Source: Fen-1077 sp964462865
GTDB lineage: Bacteria > Chloroflexota > Dehalococcoidia > Dehalococcoidales > RBG-16-60-22
Assembly (NCBI GenBank): GCA_964462865.1
Contig: CAYWZO010000017.1
Location: 1-36,378 of the forward strand
Length of the DNA: 36,378 bases
Direction: 5' to 3'
In this document: piece by piece, positions 1-6,976 of the stretch
Layout: every line of letters begins with the position of its first letter
Numbering within the stretch: position 1 is the first letter of the stretch
Made by a program: the position numbers and the translations under genes
Notes under the pieces: generated by a model
Databases searched by the model: none
Told to the model about the DNA's origin: nothing
What the model saw: only the letters and a program-made list of their open reading frames with translations

Positions 1-654
1 CTGGCCGGCATGGAGGTATCGGCGCTGCTGGGCCGCATGCCATCGGCGGTGGGCTACCAGCCGACGCTCGCCACAGAAATGGGCGAGCTCCAGGAGAGGA
101 TTGCCTCCACCAAGAAGGGCTCGATTACCTCTTTCCAGGCCATCTACGTCCCCGCCGACGACTATACCGACCCCGGCGTGGTGACCACCTTCGGCCACCT
201 CGACGCCGTGGTGGCCCTGGAGCGCTCCATCGCCGAGCAGGGGCTCTACCCCGCCGTCGACCCGCTGACCTCCACCTCGCGCATCCTCGACCCCAACATC
301 GTCGGCGAGGAGCACTACCGCGTCGCCCGCGAGGTCCAGAGGGTGTTGCAGAGATACAAGGACCTGCAGGATATCATCGCCATCCTGGGTATCGAAGAAC
401 TGTCCGAGGAGGACAAGCAATCCGTCGCCCGGGCGCGCCGCATCCAGCGGTTCCTGTCCCAGCCGATGTTCGTTACCGAGGTCTTCACCGGCCGGCCGGG
501 CAAATACGTCAAGGTCGAGGATACCGTGCGCGGCTTCAAGGAGATACTTGAAGGCAAATACGACGACCTGCCGGAGCAGGCGTTCTATATGGTGGGCGGC
601 ATTGAAGAGGTGCCGGAAGCCGCCAAGCAATTAGGAGCTGCGGCCAGTGCCTAG
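1..654 (+). CDS. atpD: F1Fo ATP synthase subunit beta, 3' part
   Basis: C-terminal 217 residues of the catalytic beta subunit of the F1 sector, which makes ATP from ADP and phosphate at the membrane-bound rotary enzyme. The reading frame is open from base 1, so the gene begins upstream of the window and the Walker A region is missing. Visible family landmarks are GRMPSAVGYQPTL, the YVPADDYTDP segment, AVDPLTSTSR, and the lever loop EELSEED, a variant of the DELSEED motif that contacts the gamma subunit. The visible part ends as expected for a subunit of about 470 residues. The stop overlaps the atpC start by 8 bases, which indicates translational coupling in an atp operon. Identification is secure; only the start is out of view. 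Confidence 0.98.
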   Translation: MAGMEVSALLGRMPSAVGYQPTLATEMGELQERIASTKKGSITSFQAIYVPADDYTDPGVVTTFGHLDAVVALERSIAEQGLYPAVDPLTSTSRILDPNIVGEEHYRVAREVQRVLQRYKDLQDIIAILGIEELSEEDKQSVARARRIQRFLSQPMFVTEVFTGRPGKYVKVEDTVRGFKEILEGKYDDLPEQAFYMVGGIEEVPEAAKQLGAAASA

Positions 655-1069
655 CATCAAGCTGGATATCGTTACCGCCGAGCGCATCGTCTACTCCGAG
701 GAGGTTGATGCCGTCATCGCCCCGGGTGTGGAGGGCCAGCTCGGCATACTGCCCCACCACGCCCCCCTGATGACCATGCTCCAGGCCGGCGAGCTGGTAG
801 CCAGAAAGGGCACGCAGGAAGAGAGCATGGCCATCTCCGGCGGCTTTCTGGAGGTGCGTCCCGACCGGGTTATCGTCCTGGCGGACCAGGCCGAGCGGGG
901 GGAGGAGATTGATATCACCCGCGCCGAGGCCGCCAAGAAACGCGCCGAGGAACGCCTGCGCGATCAGAAGGTGGCGGGGCTGGACGAAACCCGCGCCGAG
1001 GCGGCCTTGAGACGGGCGCTGGTGAGACTGGAAGTGGCCGAGAAGATAAAGCGGCGGCGGAAGCTGTAG
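647..1069 (+). CDS. atpC: F1Fo ATP synthase subunit epsilon
   Basis: 140-residue epsilon subunit of the F1 central stalk, which links rotation of gamma to the c-ring and can inhibit ATP hydrolysis. The N-terminal beta-sandwich is recognisable from VDAVIAPGVEGQLGILPHHA and the AISGGFLEV strand. Residues from about 90 on are a charged helical hairpin (EEIDITRAEAAKKRAEERL). Translation starts at GTG 647, inside the last codons of atpD, with AGGAG about 10 bases upstream. Gene order atpD-atpC is the usual end of a bacterial atp operon, and the hairpin at 1120-1157 probably closes the transcript. Confidence 0.97.
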   Translation: MPSIKLDIVTAERIVYSEEVDAVIAPGVEGQLGILPHHAPLMTMLQAGELVARKGTQEESMAISGGFLEVRPDRVIVLADQAERGEEIDITRAEAAKKRAEERLRDQKVAGLDETRAEAALRRALVRLEVAEKIKRRRKL

Positions 1070-1119
1070 ACCCCCCTCCGCAAAACCTATCTTTAATAAT
1101 CCGCTTGTGGTGAGTGAAA

Positions 1120-1157
1120 AAACCGCTCATGGTGAGCCTGTCGAACCATAGCGGTTT
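1120..1157 (+). terminator. Hairpin after atpC; also left terminal repeat of the GIY-YIG unit
   Basis: An imperfect hairpin with arms AAACCGCT(C)ATGGT and ACCATAGCGGTTT around an 11-base loop lies 50 bases after the atpC stop. The 3' side runs into TTTAAAATT rather than a clean T-tract, so termination would be only moderate. The loop carries TGAGCCTGTCGAA, which recurs inverted at 1455-1467. The hairpin may therefore be the left end of a repeat-bounded unit that the atp operon uses as a terminator. Confidence 0.5.
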
Positions 1158-1166
1158 AAAATTCAG

Positions 1167-1442
1167 ATGAGTTTCTGGGTTTATATTCTCCAATGTTCCG
1201 ATGGCACATATTATACCGGCCATACTGACAATTTAGAAGCACGTATTGCCAAACACCAGCAAGGCGCGGTTGAAGGTTACACATCTAAACATCTCCCCGT
1301 AAAATTGGTCTTTTCCAGTGAATTTCCTACTCGCGATGATGCCTTTGCCAGGGAAAGACAAATCAAAGGCTGGTCACGCCGAAAAAAAGGAGGCATTAAT
1401 CAGCGGAAGCTGGCACAAATTGCGCGAATATTCGAAAGCTAA
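1167..1442 (+). CDS. GIY-YIG nuclease family protein (YhbQ/YazA-like)
   Basis: 91-residue single-domain GIY-YIG endonuclease. The two signature strands are VYILQC (residues 5-10) and YYTGHT (residues 15-20). The helix with the conserved Arg is NLEARIAKHQQG, and the metal-binding Glu lies in FARERQIKGWSRRKK near residue 63, so the active site looks complete. The domain fills the whole protein, as in the short stand-alone members (UPF0213/YhbQ type), whose cellular role is poorly defined; DNA repair or structure-specific nicking has been proposed for relatives. No clear Shine-Dalgarno precedes ATG 1167. The gene sits between inverted copies of TGAGCCTGTCGAA, which suggests a link with the flanking repeats. 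Confidence 0.88.
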   Translation: MSFWVYILQCSDGTYYTGHTDNLEARIAKHQQGAVEGYTSKHLPVKLVFSSEFPTRDDAFARERQIKGWSRRKKGGINQRKLAQIARIFES

Positions 1443-1473
1443 GAATCCTCACCCTTCGACAGGCTCAGGGGGC

Positions 1474-1635
1474 TTTGTATCAAATGTCATTCTGAGGAGC
1501 GAAGTGACGAAGAATCTCGGGGTAAGGCGGGGCGCCGTACGTATAAACCCCACCACTCCGAGACCCTTCGCGGAGTTTATCCTGAGGGTAACCGAAGGGC
1601 TCAGGGTGACATTAAGCGGCACTTTTGATACAAAA
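1474..1635. repeat. Palindromic (MITE/REP-like) element, copy 1
   Basis: An interrupted inverted repeat. CTTTGTATCAAATGT at the left pairs with ACTTTTGATACAAAA at the right (13 of 15 positions), and TGTCATTCTGAG pairs with CTCAGGGTGACA further in. Inner arms GAAGAATCTC and GAGACCCTTC continue the fold. The core TTCGCGGAGTTTATCCTGAG (1567-1586) matches 19 of 20 bases in the element at 23746-23765. The open frame running across it has no protein-like character and is treated as non-coding. Confidence 0.6.
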
Positions 1636-1665
1636 CCGGCTCAGGGTGAGCGGTTATATTATTAT

Positions 1666-2205
1666 TCAAGACTGAGGGCTATCCCCATAGATAGTTTTCA
1701 AAGCCTTCTCGGTAATTTCCTTGACTAGGGCGTCTTTACCGTCCATGTAATAGTATTTATCGTTATTAAATTTGTCCGACAGCTGCTTTTTTAAAGCGCT
1801 CAGGCGCTCACGTTCATCTTTGTGTGTCTTAAGATAATCCCGGAAAGCAATTTGTTCTTTTAAAGATTGGTTACCTTCGGGGCAAACGTAAAGGTGGTGT
1901 TCGGGAAGTGACTTTTTCGACTTCTCAATAATAAGTTCGAAAGCCTCTCTGCCCGGTATTCCCTTGTATCCCTCGTGGTAATAGCCGCGTTTTTCCAGCA
2001 GGGACTTCATTTCCTCCCGCTGCCCCGGCTCGATGACGATAATCAGGTCGATTATCGGTTTCGCTGTCATGCCGGGGATGGCGGTGCTGCCCACGTGCTC
2101 GATATGTATGCAGGTTTGGGCTATCTTCTCTCCAAGGAAGGCTTTGACTGCTTCAAACCATTTGGGCCATTCCGGGTTATATTTTTCTACCAGCGTGACG
2201 GTCAT
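1666..2205 (-). CDS. GrpB family protein (UPF0157, nucleotidyltransferase-like fold)
   Basis: 179-residue member of the GrpB/UPF0157 family, distant relatives of nucleotidyltransferases with no firmly established substrate. The family signature is clear: HVGSTAIPGMTAKPIIDLI near residues 35-53, then a second conserved block HHLYVCPEGNQSL and a basic C-terminal helix with KDALVKEITEKAL. Length fits the usual 160-180 residues. The frame can be extended four codons to a TTG at 2217, but ATG 2205 is preferred because it opens directly on the conserved VTLVEKYNPEW start. It lies downstream of khpA on the same strand with a gap of about 130 bases and is probably a separate unit. Confidence 0.85.
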   Translation of the reverse strand: MTVTLVEKYNPEWPKWFEAVKAFLGEKIAQTCIHIEHVGSTAIPGMTAKPIIDLIIVIEPGQREEMKSLLEKRGYYHEGYKGIPGREAFELIIEKSKKSLPEHHLYVCPEGNQSLKEQIAFRDYLKTHKDERERLSALKKQLSDKFNNDKYYYMDGKDALVKEITEKALKTIYGDSPQS

Positions 2206-2338
2206 CTTAGATTCCAATCGAATTAAAAAAAAGTCACGGCAGAAGGTTGCGTGCTTTTCGGAGGCATACTTGACAGGAAGGGAGGAGGACTGCTGTAGCT
2301 CCCCCTATCTTAGCAGAGGTTGGCTGATAACGGAGATT

Positions 2339-2566
2339 TTATACGATTTCCAGTCTGACTCTGGTAGAGGCTTTGGCGGCTTTTACCCGCAGCAAGGTCC
2401 GCATGGCCTGGGCAATCTGGCCCTGCTTGCCGATGATTCTACCTTTGTCATCATCGGCCACGCGTAGTTTCAGCGTGATACCCTCCTCGTTGGTCTCTTC
2501 GTCGACGTTCACTGCATCCGGGTCATTGACGATGGACTTGGCGATGTACTCCACTAGTGCTTTCAT
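2339..2566 (-). CDS. khpA: KH-domain RNA-binding protein KhpA
   Basis: 75-residue single KH domain (KhpA/YlqC family). The RNA-binding GxxG loop is visible as GRIIGKQGQIAQAMR near residues 42-56, followed by the terminal strand RVRLEIV. In Gram-positive relatives KhpA partners with KhpB and binds RNAs involved in cell division and translation. It overlaps the rpsP stop by ATGA, so the two are translationally coupled; rpsP-khpA is a widespread bacterial order. The usual following genes rimM and trmD are not present here. Confidence 0.93.
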   Translation of the reverse strand: MKALVEYIAKSIVNDPDAVNVDEETNEEGITLKLRVADDDKGRIIGKQGQIAQAMRTLLRVKAAKASTRVRLEIV

Positions 2567-2838
2567 GATTTCGGTTTCTCCTTGACAAGTTTGTACTTTT
2601 CCAGGATACCTGCCTTACCCAGCAGTCTGGCAGTGGTGTCTGTCGGTTGGGCGCCCTGACTTAACCAGTGCAGTGCTTTATCTTCCTTGATTACTAGTGT
2701 CTCCGGATTGGTCCGCGGGTCGTAATGTCCGATAATCTCCACAAAAGCGCCATCGCGGGCGGCGCGGATATCAGCGACTACCACGCGGTAGCTGGGCTGT
2801 CCCCGGCCCCCAACGCGACGCAATCTAATTCTAAGCAT
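2563..2838 (-). CDS. rpsP: 30S ribosomal protein bS16
   Basis: 91-residue small-subunit protein bS16, which binds 16S rRNA during early 30S assembly. The N-terminus MLRIRLRRVGGRGQPSYRVV and the block GAFVEIIGHYDPRTNPE are diagnostic. ATG 2838 is chosen over the longer open frame (to 2934) because it gives the canonical S16 N-terminus and has GAAAGG upstream; the extra 32 codons run through the promoter. It is transcribed divergently from endonuclease V and overlaps khpA by four bases. Confidence 0.97.
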   Translation of the reverse strand: MLRIRLRRVGGRGQPSYRVVVADIRAARDGAFVEIIGHYDPRTNPETLVIKEDKALHWLSQGAQPTDTTARLLGKAGILEKYKLVKEKPKS

Positions 2839-2880
2839 GTACGCCTTTCTTTCTAGATACGTTTGTCTTTTACGCCCCTT

Positions 2881-2909
2881 ATTATGCACTATAACCATAA
2901 GGCTGTCAA
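2881..2909 (-). promoter_or_regulatory. Promoter of rpsP-khpA
   Basis: On the minus strand TTGACA (2904-2909) is followed after 17 bases by CATAAT (2881-2886), a near-consensus housekeeping promoter. It leaves a short leader of roughly 35-40 bases before the rpsP ATG with its GAAAGG ribosome site, as expected for a highly expressed ribosomal protein gene. Confidence 0.8.
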
Positions 2910-2938
2910 TGGGAACTGCTAAAATTGTTAACACAGCA

Positions 2939-2968
2939 TTGCCAACAGTCTCCTGTGCCGTCTATAAT
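2939..2968 (+). promoter_or_regulatory. Promoter of the endonuclease V gene, placed for a leaderless transcript
   Basis: TTGCCA (2939-2944), an 18-base spacer and a perfect TATAAT (2963-2968) end six bases before ATG 2975. Initiation at the usual distance would fall on or next to the A of the start codon, and no Shine-Dalgarno is present, so the mRNA is predicted to be leaderless. Confidence 0.7.
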
Positions 2969-2974
2969 CAATTT

Positions 2975-3667
2975 ATGGAGATATCCAGGCGGCAGGACTG
3001 GCGCGTTACCCCCGCCCGCGCCCGGGAAATCCAGATGGAACTGGCCGCGGAAGTCATACGCGTTGGTAACGTAAAATCGCCATGCTATGTCGCAGGTGTG
3101 GATATCTCCGTGAACCGGTGGGCGAAGACCGGCACCGCCGCGGTGGTCGTCCTGCGCTATCCGAAAATGGAAATTATCGAGACCAGGCTGATTACAGAAC
3201 GCGTGGAGTTCCCCTACGTGCCAGGCCTACTATCCTTCCGCGAGGCGCCGCTCATCCTGGCGGCCTGCGAGAAGCTTACCGTTACGCCCGATGTCGTCAT
3301 GGTGGACGGGCAGGGGATAGCGCACCCGCGGCGCCTGGGGCTGGCCTCACACCTGGGCCTTTGTCTGTCCCTGCCCACCATCGGCTGCGCCAAGTCGCGC
3401 CTCATCGGCAAGCATGAAGAGCCGGGGTCAGCGGGGGGGAGTTATGCAGAGTTGCGGGACGGTGGGGAGGTTATCGGGGCGGTGGTGCGCACCCGGGCGG
3501 GCGTGAAGCCGCTTTATGTGTCCATCGGCCACCTGATTGACCTGCCCGCAGCGGTAAAATGGGTGCTGGCCTGCTGCCGGGGCTATCGCCTGCCGGAGCC
3601 GACGCGCCTGGCCCACATGGCGGCGGGCGGGAATTTGAGGGTTGATACGGGTGCGCTGGCGACGTGA
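2975..3667 (+). CDS. nfi: Endonuclease V (deoxyinosine 3' endonuclease)
   Basis: 230-residue endonuclease V, which nicks DNA at the second phosphodiester bond 3' of deoxyinosine and other deaminated bases. Family features are VAGVDISV with the first catalytic Asp, the FPYVPGLLSFREAP block, VMVDGQGIAHPRRLGLASHLG with the second metal-binding Asp, and IGCAKSRLIG. Length is normal. The frame extends upstream to 2837, but ATG 2975 is preferred: the upstream codons cover two divergent promoters and have no family similarity. A TATAAT sits seven bases before this ATG, so the transcript is probably leaderless. A gene on its own promoter, with prfB 30 bases downstream. Confidence 0.95.
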   Translation: MEISRRQDWRVTPARAREIQMELAAEVIRVGNVKSPCYVAGVDISVNRWAKTGTAAVVVLRYPKMEIIETRLITERVEFPYVPGLLSFREAPLILAACEKLTVTPDVVMVDGQGIAHPRRLGLASHLGLCLSLPTIGCAKSRLIGKHEEPGSAGGSYAELRDGGEVIGAVVRTRAGVKPLYVSIGHLIDLPAAVKWVLACCRGYRLPEPTRLAHMAAGGNLRVDTGALAT

Positions 3668-3697
3668 TTAATATAAAATATATAGCGGAGTATCGAG

Positions 3698-4796
3698 ATG
3701 CAGGAACTTAAAGAAAAACTGGCAGACTTACAGACCAGAATTACCGACGCCCTGGAGCGTCTTTGACGTCGCCGGTAAGGAAAAAGAGATGGCCGCGCTG
3801 GAGAAATTGTCCTCCGCGCCCGATTTCTGGGTGGACAGGGCCCATGCCCAGGGCGTGATGCGCCAGCTGGCGGAAAAGAACAAGACCGTGCAGCGGTGGC
3901 GGGGACTGCAAAAAAGGCTGGCCGACATCACCGAACTGATGGAGCTATCGGGGGAAGATGCTTCCCTTCAGGCGGAGATGGAAAAAGAGCTGGACGGGCT
4001 CGATTCCGAGATTACCGCGCTGGAATTCCAGCTGGCTTTCAGGGGCGAATACGATGCGCGCAACGCTATCCTGGCCGTCCACGCCGGTGCCGGCGGCACC
4101 GAGTCCCAGGACTGGGCGGAGATGCTGATGCGGATGTACCTGCGCTGGGCAGAGCGCCGTGGCTTCGAGACGGAAGTGCTGGACACCTCGCCGGGGGACG
4201 AGGCGGGCATCAAGAGCGTGGTCCTGGCCATCAATGGTGACTACGCCACCGGCTATCTGAAGTCGGAGCACGGCGTCCACCGGCTGGTGCGCCTCTCGCC
4301 CTTCGATTCCGACCACGCCCGGCACACCTCGTTCGCTTTAGTTGAGGTGATGCCCGAGGCCGAGGGCGATGTCGATGTGGAGATTAAACCCGATGACATC
4401 AAGGTGGAAACGTTCCGCTCCAGCGGCCCCGGCGGGCAGCACATGCAGAAAACGAGCAGCGCCGTCAGGATAACGCACCTGGCTTCAGGGATAGTCGTTT
4501 CCTGCCAGAGCGAGCGTTCCCAGCACATGAACAAGGAATTCGCTATGAAAATACTCCGGGCGCGGCTTCTGGAAAAGGAAATCGAGCGGCAGGCCGAAGA
4601 AAAAGCCCGCCTCAAGGGAAAGCGGATTGAGGCCGGGTGGGGAAATCAAATCCGGAGCTATGTCCTCCATCCTTACCGGATGGTCAAAGACCATCGTACT
4701 GACTACGAGACCAGCAACACCGAGGCCGTGCTGGACGGTGAGCTGGACGGCTTTATTGATGCGTATTTACGGTCTATAATAGGCAAAGAAGAATGA
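3698..4796 (+). CDS. prfB: Peptide chain release factor 2 (RF2), programmed +1 frameshift
   Basis: RF2 ends translation at UGA and UAA. The gene is in two frames: ATG 3698 reads 22 codons to CTT, meets TGA at 3764-3766, and continues in the +1 frame from GAC 3765 to the stop at 4796, giving 365 residues, the standard RF2 length. SPF, the tripeptide that reads the second and third stop-codon bases, is at about residues 200-202 (VRLSPFDSD). The catalytic GGQ is at about 245-247 (SGPGGQHMQKTSSAVR). Both positions agree with known RF2 proteins. GGAG is suitably placed before ATG 3698. The frame break is the autoregulatory frameshift, not an error. The 3' end overlaps the metallopeptidase start by ATGA. 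Confidence 0.97.
3752..3767 (+). promoter_or_regulatory. Programmed +1 frameshift site of prfB
   Basis: The sequence CTGGAGCGTCTTTGAC reproduces the classical RF2 recoding signal: a Shine-Dalgarno-like TGGAG, one spacer codon, the slippery codon CTT, then the in-frame stop TGA followed by C. When RF2 is scarce the ribosome pauses at UGA and slips from CUU to UUU, restoring the long frame. The internal purine-rich element is weaker than AGGGGG of E. coli. Confidence 0.93.
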
Positions 4797-5905
4797 TAAA
4801 GAAGATAACGCTGCTGGTGCTTATATTGTGCTCGCTGATTGTCCTGGCCGGACCCGGCACGGTGCAGGCTGCGGGAGGCCCGGCGGTACTGAACAGCTCG
4901 GTGCAGGTGAATTTCCCCGGCAGCATCACCTTTAATATCGCTGCCAGCAGCGATGTCAACATCACCGATATCCGCCTGCACTACATTATCAATCGCCTGG
5001 CGCATGTACGTGTCGTCAGCGAGGTTTACCTGCTCTTTACGCCGTCAACTAAAGTGGAAACACAGTGGGTCTGGGACATGAGGAGGACGGGCGGGCTGCC
5101 GCCGGGCACGAGCCTGGAATACTGGTGGACGGTCACCGATGCCGGTGATAAAACTCTGGAGACGGCCCCGGCTGTGCTCCAGATAAACGACAACCGTTAT
5201 AACTGGCGTAGTCTGACTCAAGGTGAAGTAACGCTTTACTGGTATAAAGGTAACGACTCCTTTGCCACGGAGCTGATGGCCGCTATTCAGGAAGCCCTGA
5301 CCCGGCTGGCGGAGAACACCGGCGCGGAAATAAGGGAGCACGTCAGGTTTTACATCTATGCTAACTCTGCGGACCTGCAGGGCTCCATGATTTTTCCGCA
5401 GGAGTGGACCGGTGGCGTGGCCTTTACTGCCTACAGCGTTATCGCCATCGGCATCGGCACCAGTAAGAGCGAGGTCGACTGGGGCAAACGTACGGTGGCC
5501 CATGAGTTGACCCACCTGGTGATACACCAGCTTACCTTCAACCCCTATAACAGCCTGCCGACCTGGCTGGACGAGGGGCTGGCCGTGGTGTCCGAGGGCG
5601 AACTTTCCGCGCAGTTTGCCTCGGCGCTAGAGCGGGCCGGGAAACAGGGAGGTTTTATCTCGATACGGAGCCTGGCCAGCCCGTTTTCCGCTTATGCCGA
5701 GGAGTCGGTCCTCTCCTATGCCGAGAGCCGTGAAGTGGTGCAGTATCTCATCGATACCTATGGTCAGTCCAAGATGTTCGAGCTCCTCAACACCTTCGCG
5801 CAGGGCAGCGGTTACGATGAAGCGCTGCTAAAGGTATACGGCTTCGACATGGATGGCCTGAACGCACAATGGCAGACATCTTTCGAAGCCGCGGCAGTCA
5901 GATAA
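4793..5905 (+). CDS. Secreted gluzincin metallopeptidase (peptidase MA-like)
   Basis: 370-residue exported protein with a probable zinc peptidase domain. Residues 1-27 form a signal peptide (basic MIKK, hydrophobic core, cleavage near VQA-AG). Residues about 28-140 look like a beta-rich domain of the Ig/FN3 type. The catalytic motif HELTH is at 237-241, and the third ligand is Glu261 in WLDEGLA, the HExxH-(19)-E spacing of gluzincins such as the MA-like family. The remainder is helical. Its ATG overlaps the prfB stop, so it is translationally coupled to RF2, although no functional link is known. The substrate is unknown; the domain type is well supported. Confidence 0.85.
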   Translation: MIKKITLLVLILCSLIVLAGPGTVQAAGGPAVLNSSVQVNFPGSITFNIAASSDVNITDIRLHYIINRLAHVRVVSEVYLLFTPSTKVETQWVWDMRRTGGLPPGTSLEYWWTVTDAGDKTLETAPAVLQINDNRYNWRSLTQGEVTLYWYKGNDSFATELMAAIQEALTRLAENTGAEIREHVRFYIYANSADLQGSMIFPQEWTGGVAFTAYSVIAIGIGTSKSEVDWGKRTVAHELTHLVIHQLTFNPYNSLPTWLDEGLAVVSEGELSAQFASALERAGKQGGFISIRSLASPFSAYAEESVLSYAESREVVQYLIDTYGQSKMFELLNTFAQGSGYDEALLKVYGFDMDGLNAQWQTSFEAAAVR

Positions 5906-5921
5906 ACATATAAGAGAAGCT

Positions 5922-6419
5922 ATGGAACCGGATTACGATATTGTCTTCGATAGGGATAACCTGCGTTTCAACTACCGTATCGCCGGTATTGGCCTGGATA
6001 GGGGTCGTGTGCTGCTGCAGCAAGTACAGGGTACGGACTGGTGGTTTATGCCGGGAGGGCAGGGCGTGCTGGGAGAGCCGGCTAAAGAGTGTTTAAAGAG
6101 GGAAATGCGGGAAGAACTTGACGCCGACGTAGAGATAGGCAGGCTGGTCTGGGTCGTTGAGAATTTCTTCAAAATGGACTCCCGTTTTTACCATGAGTTA
6201 TCTCTGTTTTTCTTGATAGAGTTCCCGGTAAATTCTGCGGTACCGGAAGCGGCGGAGATTACTGGAGAAGACGGAGTCGGTAAAGAAATGGTGTCAATTA
6301 TCAATAAGTGGCACCGGCTTGAAGACCTTGAAAATGTACCCCTCTATCCATCATTTCTTAAAACAGGACTGAAAAGAATTCCTGATAACACGCAACACAT
6401 TGTCCACAGAGATAATTAG
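5922..6419 (+). CDS. Nudix hydrolase
   Basis: 165-residue Nudix protein, expected to hydrolyse a nucleoside diphosphate linked to another moiety. The Nudix box runs from Gly46 through Glu52 to REMREE (60-65); the final Gly of the consensus is replaced by Asp67, a tolerated change that leaves the metal-binding glutamates intact. WWFMPGG precedes the box as in ADP-ribose and dNTP-type members. The C-terminal WHRLEDLENVPLYPSFLK resembles MutT-like proteins that act on varied substrates. It follows the peptidase by 16 bases with a modest GAGAAG ribosome site and is likely the last gene of the prfB transcript. Confidence 0.88.
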   Translation: MEPDYDIVFDRDNLRFNYRIAGIGLDRGRVLLQQVQGTDWWFMPGGQGVLGEPAKECLKREMREELDADVEIGRLVWVVENFFKMDSRFYHELSLFFLIEFPVNSAVPEAAEITGEDGVGKEMVSIINKWHRLEDLENVPLYPSFLKTGLKRIPDNTQHIVHRDN

Positions 6420-6464
6420 TAATGCGGGAGCGGTTGGGGAAAGTAACCATCCGTATTCTCCATT

Positions 6465-6674
6465 TCAAGACCAGCGGCTGGTGGTCTCTGGTGCCTTGAC
6501 TTCTACGGCTGGTTTGCTTTTTTCAGCATCATTGGCAGCTGGTGCCAGCAGGTCTTTCTTGGTCCAGTTAGCGCCGCACTGGATGCACTGGATGTAGACG
6601 CCGTAAATATCGCATTCCACCGAGAGGTCGCCGCCGCACCTTTTGCAGGCCTTGGCCCGGATAAGACAGAGCAT
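6465..6674 (-). CDS. Small zinc-ribbon protein of unknown function
   Basis: 69-residue protein with two CxxC knuckles, CKRC (10-13) and CIQC (30-33), plus Cys3 and Cys21, which fits a zinc ribbon or rubredoxin-like knuckle. The tail after residue 45 is low in complexity (Ala, Lys, Pro, Glu) and probably disordered. ATG 6674 is preferred over the ATG at 6698 because AAAAAAGGAG lies at ideal spacing in front of it. No partner is obvious; it converges on the Nudix gene. The double CxxC suggests a nucleic acid or protein binding role, but this is not established. Confidence 0.7.
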   Translation of the reverse strand: MLCLIRAKACKRCGGDLSVECDIYGVYIQCIQCGANWTKKDLLAPAANDAEKSKPAVEVKAPETTSRWS

Positions 6675-6976
6675 ATCACTCCTTTTTTCAGTACCCATAC
6701 TGGTTCGGTTAACTCCATGTAGCCTATACCGATGATATTCCCTGCCGCTTTTTTTTAATATCTGGTGAACCCCTATTCTGCAGATATCGTACTTTTATAT
6801 TGGCTGATGGTTACTACCCAGCATTTACCCTTAAAGGTAAAAAACGTAAATTATTCGTACTGCTCTCCGGTTTCCTCCCCCTCAAACGGGCAGCAGGAAC
6901 GATGAGTCAGGCCTTGTCAAAGTTCCTGCTTCCGACTTGGCTATACCTTGTAGCTCTATGCTATAATTGGGGGCAT
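6675..6976. other. 302-base divergent intergenic region
   Basis: Holds the upstream regions of the zinc-ribbon gene (minus) and the SDR gene (plus). The only clear signals are the ribosome site of the zinc-ribbon gene and TATAAT at 6962-6967. An open frame from 6800 in phase with the SDR gene crosses this stretch but has no family similarity and runs through the promoter, so I treat it as non-coding. Confidence 0.5.
6937..6967 (+). promoter_or_regulatory. Promoter of the SDR / 5-alpha-reductase pair
   Basis: TATAAT at 6962-6967 with a weak -35 TTGGCT at 6937-6942 (19-base spacer). The -10 ends nine bases before ATG 6977, so the predicted leader is only a few bases and lacks a real Shine-Dalgarno; GGGGG lies between. 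The transcript is nearly leaderless. Confidence 0.5.

Larger units (their letters stand above)
1121..1655 (+). mobile_element. Candidate repeat-bounded unit carrying a GIY-YIG nuclease
   Basis: Two nested inverted repeats flank the GIY-YIG gene. The outer pair is 1121-1140 against 1636-1655 (16 of 20 positions match in reverse complement, sharing AACCGCTCA and TGAGCC). The inner pair is a perfect 13-mer, TGAGCCTGTCGAA at 1133-1145 against TTCGACAGGCTCA at 1455-1467. The right part also holds the palindromic element at 1474-1635. There is no transposase, and I see no target-site duplication outside the ends. The arrangement resembles a non-autonomous or nuclease-assisted repeat unit, but mobility is inferred only from the repeats. 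Confidence 0.4.

Noticed and set aside
1318..1728. 136-codon open frame overlapping the GIY-YIG gene end and the repeat
   Set aside because: It runs through a palindromic repeat in an arbitrary frame, shows no family features and overlaps a well supported gene.
2837..2974. N-terminal extension of endonuclease V
   Set aside because: The extra codons cover the rpsP and nfi promoters and have no similarity to the family; ATG 2975 starts the conserved protein.
3764..3766. In-frame stop in prfB as a sequencing error or pseudogene
   Set aside because: It is the TGA of the standard RF2 recoding site, with the slippery CTT and upstream purine-rich element in place.
6420..6490. Short palindrome ACCAGCGGCTGGT as a convergent terminator
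   Set aside because: The stem is only five base pairs, lies within the zinc-ribbon coding end and has no T-tract.
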